From an uncultured Planctomycetaceae bacterium (GTDB lineage: Bacteria > Planctomycetota > Planctomycetia > Pirellulales > UBA1268): 8,212 bases of DNA. The DNA is taken from positions 1 to 8,212 of the forward strand of contig CAISKG010000536.1 in the NCBI GenBank assembly GCA_903885855.1. The letters run 5' to 3'. How positions within the stretch are numbered: the stretch's first letter is position 1; every line of letters begins with the position of its first letter. This document shows positions 1 to 6,300 of the stretch, piece by piece. A program made the position numbers and the translations under genes. The notes under the pieces were generated by a model. It searched no databases and was not told where the DNA came from. It was given only the letters and a program-made list of their open reading frames with translations.

Positions 1-1
1 C

Positions 2-49
2 GGCCCCTACGCCGTCTACCGCCTCGAACCCCCCCTCGACACGCCATGA
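2..49 (+). CDS. C-terminal end of an unidentified upstream gene (partial)
   Basis: Frame 2 is open from the window edge and reads GPYAVYRLEPPLDTP followed by a TGA at 47-49. The stop overlaps the ATG at 46-48 of the next gene as ATGA, the classical arrangement for translational coupling, which is the main reason to believe this frame is a real gene end. Fifteen residues are too few to identify a family. It is likely the upstream member of an operon with the HAD hydrolase. Confidence 0.6.
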   Translation, partial: GPYAVYRLEPPLDTP

Positions 50-741
50 ACCCCGCCACGCCCCTCCCCGATGCCGCGCCGCGCGGCGTCGCCTTCGATC
101 TCGACGGCCTCCTGGTCAACACCGAGGATCTCTACCAGGACGTCGGGAGCGAGTTGCTGCGCCGCCGCGGCAAGGCCTTCACGCCCGAACTCCTCGACCG
201 GATGATGGGCCGGCCGCAGCAGGTGTCGCTGCGGGTGATGATCGAATGGCACGGGCTTGCCGACACCGTCGAGCAGCTCGCCGCCGAGACGAAGGCGATC
301 TTCCTGGGCCTGCTCGAGACGAGGCTCGCGCCGATGCCCGGTGCCGTGGCGCTCGTGGACGAACTGGCCGCCGCCGGCATTCCCTACGGCGTGGCCACCA
401 GCAGCGGCCCCGACTTCGCGCACGACGTGCTCGGACGGGTGGGGCTGCTCGAGCGGATGGGATTCGTGCTCACCTGCGACGACGTCCGCGAGGGGAAGCC
501 CCATCCGGAGATCTACCTCGCCGCCGCCCGGGCGCTGGGCCTGCCCCCGCGACGCATGCTCGTGCTCGAGGATTCGCAGACCGGCTGCCGGGCCGGGCTC
601 GCCTCCGGGGCCACGGTGGTGGCCGTGCCCGGCGGGCACAGCCTCCGCCACGATTTCTCCGGCACCGCGTTCGTGGCCGGGTCGCTCGCCGACGAGCGGA
701 TCTACGCCCTGCTCGGCCTGCCAACGCCGCCGGGGGCCTGA
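46..741 (+). CDS. HAD superfamily (subfamily IA) phosphatase / beta-phosphoglucomutase-like hydrolase
   Basis: This 231-aa protein carries all the haloacid dehalogenase catalytic motifs. Motif I is FDLDG (residues 17-21; D18 would be the phosphoryl-accepting nucleophile and D20 the general acid/base). Motif II is TSS (118-120). The motif III lysine is K151 in GKPHPE, and motif IV is LEDS (174-177; E175/D176 bind Mg2+). Residues of about 28-95 form a helical C1 cap, as in the beta-phosphoglucomutase/phosphoglycolate phosphatase group, so the substrate is probably a small phosphorylated sugar or metabolite, and the protein should be cytosolic. Length is typical. The start is fixed by the ATGA overlap with the preceding gene; no clear Shine-Dalgarno is visible, which fits coupling. 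The gene is convergent with the minus-strand block. The exact substrate cannot be read from sequence. Confidence 0.93.
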   Translation: MNPATPLPDAAPRGVAFDLDGLLVNTEDLYQDVGSELLRRRGKAFTPELLDRMMGRPQQVSLRVMIEWHGLADTVEQLAAETKAIFLGLLETRLAPMPGAVALVDELAAAGIPYGVATSSGPDFAHDVLGRVGLLERMGFVLTCDDVREGKPHPEIYLAAARALGLPPRRMLVLEDSQTGCRAGLASGATVVAVPGGHSLRHDFSGTAFVAGSLADERIYALLGLPTPPGA

Positions 742-765
742 GCGCCGCGGACGCCGCCGCGGCGC
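742..765. terminator. Candidate bidirectional hairpin between convergent genes
   Basis: The segment GCGCCGCGG (742-750) and its exact reverse complement CCGCGGCGC (757-765) form a 9-bp perfect stem around a 6-nt loop. It starts right after the HAD stop codon and lies 10 bp from the stop of the convergent minus-strand gene. Position and symmetry suit a shared terminator. No T-run follows on either strand, so it is not a canonical intrinsic terminator, and in DNA this GC-rich a short palindrome can arise by chance. Confidence 0.45.
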
Positions 766-775
766 GACGGGTTCG

Positions 776-1168
776 TCACGGTTCCTCGTCCAGGGAGACG
801 CCGAGGCGATCCGCCTGGATCTCGAGCGCCCGCCGGAACGACGGGAAGGGGCGTGCCTTGCCACGCCGCGTGGCCCAGGCGGCGGTCGAGGTGACGACCT
901 TCGCCGGCAGCCGCCCGTCGCGCACGAGCCGTTCCACCTGCCCGAGGAAGGCCACGTCCTCCGGGCGGCGCGTCCGCAATTCGATCGCCAGACGGTCGCC
1001 CAGCGGCCGCATCCCCGTGCGTTCGACGGCGGCTTCGGACGGCTCGGACGACTCGGGGGGCTCGGGTGGCTCGTCGGTCCGCGCGGTCGTCATCGGCGGC
1101 GCGAAGGACGCGGCGGCGGCCAGGACGAGGGCGGCGAGACTCCGGCGGACGCGGCGACGGCGTGGCAT
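776..1168 (-). CDS. Small secreted protein of unknown function (130 aa)
   Basis: The protein starts with an arginine-rich n-region (MPRRRRVRRS) and a hydrophobic stretch (residues 11-23, LAALVLAAAASFA), which together look like a Sec signal peptide. An acidic, proline-rich linker follows (32-45). The remaining C-terminal part (about 52-128) is compact and basic/hydrophobic, with LGDRLAIELRTRRPEDVAFL and later LPAKVVTSTAAWA and RPFPSFRRALEIQADRLGV; it looks like a small helical domain. I recall similar unnamed small proteins in planctomycetes but cannot assign a family. The ATG at 1168 is chosen because it begins the signal peptide and has GGGAG about 8 nt upstream; an upstream TTG would add a non-signal-like extension overlapping the candidate -35 box. 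It lies downstream of tyrS by 96 bp and is convergent with the HAD gene. Confidence is in the gene, not a function. Confidence 0.8.
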   Translation of the reverse strand: MPRRRRVRRSLAALVLAAAASFAPPMTTARTDEPPEPPESSEPSEAAVERTGMRPLGDRLAIELRTRRPEDVAFLGQVERLVRDGRLPAKVVTSTAAWATRRGKARPFPSFRRALEIQADRLGVSLDEEP

Positions 1169-1208
1169 GGCAACGGCTCCCGGGCGACCTGGGGATGGCA
1201 CCGCGGAG

Positions 1209-1237
1209 CAAGTACGCCCTCTCCCGCCGCCGGTCAA
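1209..1237 (-). promoter_or_regulatory. Candidate sigma70-like promoter for the small secreted protein gene
   Basis: On the minus strand TTGACC (1237-1232) is followed, after a 17-bp spacer, by TACTTG (1214-1209). The -35 box is near consensus and the spacing ideal, but the -10 box is poor. The predicted start would give a leader of roughly 35 nt before the ATG at 1168. The site lies in the 96-bp gap after tyrS, where an internal promoter would be expected if this gene is separately expressed. Confidence 0.35.
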
Positions 1238-1264
1238 GAGAGACGGGGGGCCTGGGGGCCGACG

Positions 1265-2563
1265 TCAGCGGAAGCGGACCAGCGCGTACGACTTCTTCCC
1301 CGAACGCAGGACGAGCATGCTCGCCCCCGCCAGGTCGGCGGAAGACAGCCGCCGGGCCACGTCGGACTCGCGGCGGTTGTTGACGGAGATGCCCCCCTGC
1401 TGGATCGTCTGGCGGGCCTTGGAGGCGCTCTGCGCGAGGCCGGTCTTCTGGAGCGCCTCCACCAGCGCCAAGCCCTCCCCCGCGAGCGCCTCCCTGGGAA
1501 ACTCGTGGCTGGGCACGTCGGCGAAGATCTCGGCGAGCTGGGTGTCGTCGAGGCCGCCGATCTCCTGCCCGAAGAGGATCGCCGTCGCCTGGCGGGCCGC
1601 GGCCAGCCCCGCCTCGCCGTGGACCAGCCGCGTGAGCTCCTCCGCGAGGCGCCGCTGCGAATCGCGGGCGGCCGGGGCGCTGGCACGCAGGCCGTCGAGC
1701 GCGTGGATCTCCTCGAGGGGCAGCTCGGTGAGCCGCAGCAGGCAGCGCCCCGCGTCCTCGTCGTCGAGGTTGATCCAGTACTGGTAGAAGCGGAAGGGGC
1801 TCGTGCGCCGCGGGTCGAGCCACACCGCGCCGGAGGCGGTCTTGCCCATCTTCGTGCCGTCGGACTTCACCAGCAGCGGGCAGGTGACGGCGTGGAGCTC
1901 CCGGCCGCGCAGCCGGCGGCCGAGGTCGATGCCCGCGGTGATGTTGCCCCACTGGTCGCTGCCGCCGAACTGGACCCGGCAGTCGAGCTGGTCGGAGAGG
2001 TGGACGAAGTCCCACGCCTGCAGGAGCATGTAGCTGAACTCGGTGTACGACAGGCCGCCGTCGCGGTCGAGGCGCGATTGGACCGAGTCCTTGGCGAGCA
2101 TCTGCGACAGCGGCACGTGCTTGCCGACGTCGCGGAGGAAGGCGAGGTAGCCCACGCCGCGCATCCACTCGGCGTTGTCGACCACGTGCACCCGCCCCGT
2201 CGGCGGCGCCCCGTCGGGCCCCGGGGCGGCGAGGACGGCGCGGATCTGGCGGCCGATCCCCTCGAGGTTGGCCGCGAGCTGCTCCGCGGAGAGGAGATTC
2301 CGCTCCTCGCTGCGGCCGCTGGGATCGCCGATCATCCCCGTGGCACCGCCGAGCAGCGCCACCGCCTCGTGACCCGCCCGCGCCACGCGCCGCAGCACCG
2401 TCAGCGGCAGCAGGCTCCCGACGTGCAGGCTGTCGGAGGTGGGGTCGAAGCCGCAGTAGATGCGGCGGCCGGGGGTGTGGAGCCAGCCGGCGAGCGCCGC
2501 CGGGTCCGTCGACTGGTGGACGAGGCCGCGGGCGGCCAGATCGGCGAGCAGGTCGTGCGGCAT
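1265..2563 (-). CDS. tyrS: Tyrosyl-tRNA synthetase
   Basis: This 432-aa class I aminoacyl-tRNA synthetase activates tyrosine with ATP and charges tRNA-Tyr in the cytosol. The N-terminal Rossmann domain shows YCGFDPTSDSLHVGS (36-50), whose HVGS (47-50) is the HIGH signature. GGATGMIGDPSGR (72-84), YMLLQAWDF (178-186) and QFGGSDQWGNI (198-208) are the tyrosine-pocket signatures of bacterial TyrRS. The KMSKS loop appears as KMGKT (238-242), close to the KFGKT form of the common bacterial TyrS class. The C-terminal region from about 363 onward, with ASKARQTIQQGGISVNN (380-396), is the S4-like tRNA-binding domain. Length is normal. The ATG at 2563 follows the ispD stop by only 4 bp, so the two are almost certainly cotranscribed; any ribosome site lies inside the ispD end and is weak. 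No alternative upstream start fits. No sign of damage. Confidence 0.98.
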   Translation of the reverse strand: MPHDLLADLAARGLVHQSTDPAALAGWLHTPGRRIYCGFDPTSDSLHVGSLLPLTVLRRVARAGHEAVALLGGATGMIGDPSGRSEERNLLSAEQLAANLEGIGRQIRAVLAAPGPDGAPPTGRVHVVDNAEWMRGVGYLAFLRDVGKHVPLSQMLAKDSVQSRLDRDGGLSYTEFSYMLLQAWDFVHLSDQLDCRVQFGGSDQWGNITAGIDLGRRLRGRELHAVTCPLLVKSDGTKMGKTASGAVWLDPRRTSPFRFYQYWINLDDEDAGRCLLRLTELPLEEIHALDGLRASAPAARDSQRRLAEELTRLVHGEAGLAAARQATAILFGQEIGGLDDTQLAEIFADVPSHEFPREALAGEGLALVEALQKTGLAQSASKARQTIQQGGISVNNRRESDVARRLSSADLAGASMLVLRSGKKSYALVRFR

Positions 2564-2567
2564 GGAG

Positions 2568-3308
2568 TCAGCGCCAGCGGTCGTCGTCGCCGAAGGGATG
2601 GGCCGGCCCCGACAGCCTCGGGCGCGGCAGCGCCTCGAGGCATTTCTCGGCCATGCGCAGGTCCTCGCGCGACGTGATCTTGATGTTCAGGGGGGAGCCG
2701 GGCACGACGGCGACCGGATGCCCTGCCGCCTCGACCACCGCCGCCTCGTCGGTGGGCTGGCCCGGCGGCGCGGCCGCCATGGCGCGCTCGAGGAGGGCCC
2801 GCGCGAAGACCTGTGGCGTCTGCGCCTCCCACAGCCCCGAGCGATCGACGGTGGCCGTGATGCGGTGGTCCGGGCCCACGCGCTTGAGCGTGGCCACGAC
2901 GGGGGTCGCCAGGATCGCGGCGCCGGTCTTCGCCCCTTCCGCGAACACCCGGTCGATCCACTCCATCGCCAGGCAGGGGCGTGCCGCGTCGTGGACGGCG
3001 ACGGTGTCGATCTCGGGGCGGAGTTTCTCGAGGCCCCGCCGCACCGACTCGGCACGGTGGGATCCCCCCTCGGCGAGCGTGATCCCCATGAAGGCCAGAT
3101 TGGCGGCGAACTTCTCCACGAACGCCGCGCGGTCCTCGGGGGCCACGACGACGACGACCTGCTTGACGTCGTCGCGCTCGAGGAATTTCTCGGCCGAATG
3201 GAGCCACACCGGCCGGCCGGCGAGGGGCGCGAAGGGCTTCTTGTAGTGGGCGTCCCTGAAGCGGCTGCTCTGCCCGGCCGCGGCGAGGATCACTCCGAAG
3301 GTGGCCAT
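2568..3308 (-). CDS. ispD: 2-C-methyl-D-erythritol 4-phosphate cytidylyltransferase
   Basis: IspD joins CTP and methylerythritol 4-phosphate to give CDP-methylerythritol, the third step of the MEP isoprenoid pathway, in the cytosol. The 246-aa sequence follows the family from end to end: the glycine-rich CTP loop VILAAAGQSSRF (6-17) with K24 in KKPF, GGSHRAESVRRGL (81-93), the signature VHDAARP (105-111), TVDRSGLWEAQTPQVF (153-168), TDEAAVVE (186-193) and PLNIKIT (206-212). R156 and K210 correspond to residues important for substrate binding in characterised IspD enzymes. The usual PKQ triplet of the nucleotide loop is replaced by KKPF, which keeps the lysine. About 20 residues after 226 form a basic, proline-rich tail beyond the usual end. 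The ATG at 3308 lies 11 bp after the stop of the giant secreted-protein gene, with no strong Shine-Dalgarno, suggesting readthrough of ribosomes in one operon. Confidence 0.97.
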   Translation of the reverse strand: MATFGVILAAAGQSSRFRDAHYKKPFAPLAGRPVWLHSAEKFLERDDVKQVVVVVAPEDRAAFVEKFAANLAFMGITLAEGGSHRAESVRRGLEKLRPEIDTVAVHDAARPCLAMEWIDRVFAEGAKTGAAILATPVVATLKRVGPDHRITATVDRSGLWEAQTPQVFARALLERAMAAAPPGQPTDEAAVVEAAGHPVAVVPGSPLNIKITSREDLRMAEKCLEALPRPRLSGPAHPFGDDDRWR

Positions 3309-3319
3309 GCGCGGTGCCG

Positions 3320-6300
3320 TCAGCGGAAGGCCGCATCGCTGCGGGCGTCGATCACGGCATCCATCGCCGCGCGGACGACCGCCTTGGCGGCCGGCCGCTG
3401 GTGCAGCCAGGCGGCGAAGCCTTCGCCGTGGCGGACGTAGAGGCCGCGGAGCCAGCCCGGGGCTTCGGTCTTCATCCAGGCCCGGAACAGCAGCCAGCGC
3501 GGATCGTCGGTGCCGTACACCTCGCGGGCGACCCAGCAGAAGCCGCCCATGCCGCCGCCGCCCATGCCACCCATGCCGCCACCACCCATGCCACCCATGC
3601 CCATGCCGCCCATGCCGCCGCCCATCCCGCCCATGCCACCACCCATGCCGCCCATGCCGCCGCCCATTCCGCCCATGCCGCCGCCCATGCCGCCGCCCAT
3701 CCCGCCACCGCCCATCCCGCCGCCGCCGGTGCCACCGCCACCGGAGACGGTGTTGAAGGTGTACACCTGGCCGACGTCGGTGAACATCGGCAGGGGATTG
3801 ATGCGGACGTAGCGGCGGTCGGCCGACACCACCGCGGTCACGCTCAGCATGGCGCCGGTCGGAAGCGACTGGATCACCGGCTGGTAGCCCGTCGCCCCGC
3901 CCCGGGTGAAGGGGAGCGAGGGCGACCGGCCGGTGCCGCTTTCGCCGCCGGCGCCGGAGGTCGTCGCGTCGCTCATCGACTGCAGCTGCTGGGCCAGAAC
4001 CGCCTTGCTGACGTCCATCTGCAGCGCGACGTCCTGCGACACCTGCGCGTCGAACAGCGGCTGACGGCGGCGTCCCTCGGGCAGATCGACGACGACGAGG
4101 ATGTCCTCGCCGCCCAGGGGGAGCTGCTTGCGGATCTTCTGCTCGCGCTCGGTGCCGCGGTAGAGCGTCAGCTGCACCGTGACGGTGTCGGCGGTCACCT
4201 TCCCGTAGGCCCGGTGGACCATGACGCGGTAGGTGCCGGGGAAGGCCTCGCCGGCCACGTACCGCTCACGCTGCGTGGCGTTGGTCGGGTCGGCGGGGAC
4301 CTCCGTGTCGGCCAGGAGCGTTCCCCCCGACGTGGTCCGCGGCGAGGTCAGCGAGCACATCGTCCCCGCCGGCTCCTCCACCGTGAGGTCGATGTCGGCG
4401 TCGCCGTTCCACACGCACTCGATCTCCAGATCGCGCACCAGCGCTGCGTCGACGGCCGACCGGAACGTCTCGGCGTCCTCGATCTTGCCCTGCTTCTCGA
4501 GCGTGGCGATCGCCCCCTTGGCCAGCCGTGCCGCCCGCGTGGCGATCTCCTGCTGCGAGGCGGGCCATTCGTGCGCGAGCACGCCGGCACACGCCCAACG
4601 CAGCGCCGTCATGTCATCCGCCTTGGAGGCCACGGTGAGCGCCAGGGCGTAGGCCTCGCGGCTGGTCGGATCGAGCGCGGCGACCTGCTTGCACAGGCGG
4701 ATCGCCTGGCGCGACGAGCCGAAGCGGGCCAGATACTGCGCGAGCGCCAGCAGGTCTTGCGGCCCGGTGGCGAAGTCGGCGCTCGAGAGCAGGGCCCGCT
4801 CCACCTCGGCCCGGGGCTTCCCCGAGGCCTCGAGGGCCAGCGCCAGCGCCTCGAACATCCAGGGCTCCGACTGGCCGCAGTTGAGCGCCGCCGAGATCAG
4901 CTCGGCCGCCCGGTCGAAGCGGCCGGCGTCGCCGAGTTCGACGGCTGAGATCCGCAGCCGCGCGAGCCGGCCCGCGGCCGCACGCTGCCCGCCCCCGTCG
5001 GAGGCGCCGTCGCCGGCGTCGGCCGCGGCCGACGTCCGGGGCGGCTGGAGGTAGGCCTTGACCGCGGCGCGCAGGTCGCGGGCCGAGAGCACGGAGTCGG
5101 GGAGGCCGAGGCCGTCACCCGCGGCCGGGGCCGTGGGGAGCTCGGCGGCCGCGCCGCCGTCGTCGGCGGGGGCCGTGCGCGGCTTGACGGGCCGGTCGCG
5201 CATCCCGATGCGCTGCTTGGCGTCCGACACCTGGAACATGCCGCCGCCCATGCCGCCCATGCCGCCGCCCATGCCACCCATGCCGCCCATGCCGCCCATC
5301 ATGCCGCCGCCCATGCCACCCATCATGCCGCCACCCATGCCGCCCATCATGCCGCCGGAGTTGAGCGGCATGACGAGGTCGCCCACGGGGTAGACCTTGG
5401 TGATCATGCCCTCCTTCGCCTTCTCCTGCGTCGTGATCAGCATCACCTCGTCCTTCACGAGGTAGGTGAGGTCGATGCCGCCGAGCAGGAGCCGCAGCGC
5501 CGAGCGCAGCGAGATCCCGGAGATGGTCTTCGTGACGGGGACGTCGAGATCGAGCCCGGCCTCCTCGAGGGCCTTCTGGTCGATCTCGATGGGGATCCCC
5601 TGGGCGTCGCGCAGCTGGCTGATCACGTCGCGCAGCGGCGTCTCGTTGAATTCGAGATTCTCCACCGGCTTGTCGAGCGCGTCGTAGATCCGCTCCTCGG
5701 CGCTGCCGGGATTGGCGAGGTCGACCGACTTGTACTTCTCGCGCAGGCGGGTGATCTCCTGCCACCGCGCGGCACTGGGGTAGTTGATCGGCGGCTCGTC
5801 GGGGAAGGGGATGGCCGCGATGTCGGCGAGGTGGAGGCAGTCCATGAAGCCGCGTTGCAGGTCGCGGCGGACGCGCATGTTCTCCGTGTCGTAGTCGAGG
5901 ATCCGCGCCACCAGGGGCGCGGTGACGGCGACCTCGCGGGCCGTCATCGGCACGCCCCGGTTGGCGTAGAGCGGCGGCGCCTGCTCGGCCATCTCCCTGC
6001 CGACGATCCGCTCGGCCTCGATGAACTTGTCGGTGGGCTGCTGGTAGCCGACGCGGATGCCCTCCTCGACCAGGGCGTGGTAGCGCTCGGCGAGTTGCTT
6101 GATGCGATCCTCGCGGCGGCGGAGCTCGCCGTCGAGGCGGGCCCGCTCCGCGGCGATGGCGTGGTTGCGGTCGGCGACGAGGTCGCGCTCGGCCTTCTCG
6201 CGGGAGCGGATGATCGAGTCGCGGATCGAGATCTCGATCTGCCGGCAGAGCCGGTCGCGCGTGGCCTCGTCGAGATCCTCCGAGCCGAGCACGGTGCGCT

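Noticed and set aside
1169..1237. TTG start extending the small secreted protein by 23 residues
   Set aside because: The extension lacks signal-peptide character and overlaps the -35 box; the internal ATG starts a good signal peptide with a GGGAG upstream.
1240..1264. G/C-run region after tyrS as an intrinsic terminator
   Set aside because: The G-runs are direct repeats rather than a clear stem, and there is no T-run.
257..2677. 806-aa plus-strand open frame across the HAD gene, the small gene and tyrS
   Set aside because: It crosses several real genes on both strands, and its low-complexity Arg/Pro/Ala composition is typical of a shadow frame.
3542..3742. Tandem repeat considered as a CRISPR array or DNA minisatellite of regulatory use
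   Set aside because: Units are 9-15 bp without spacers, in frame throughout and with synonymous variation; they are explained by the Gly/Met coding tract.
3510..3812. Plus-strand poly-Pro/Met frames (also 5058-5393) that look like Pro-rich proteins
   Set aside because: They are exact antisense of the Gly/Met tracts (CCGCCCAT repeats); the flanking sequence encodes a coherent protein only on the minus strand.
3314..4948. 544-aa plus-strand frame with long His/Ala runs
   Set aside because: The runs are the antisense reading of the Gly/Met tract; no independent coding evidence.
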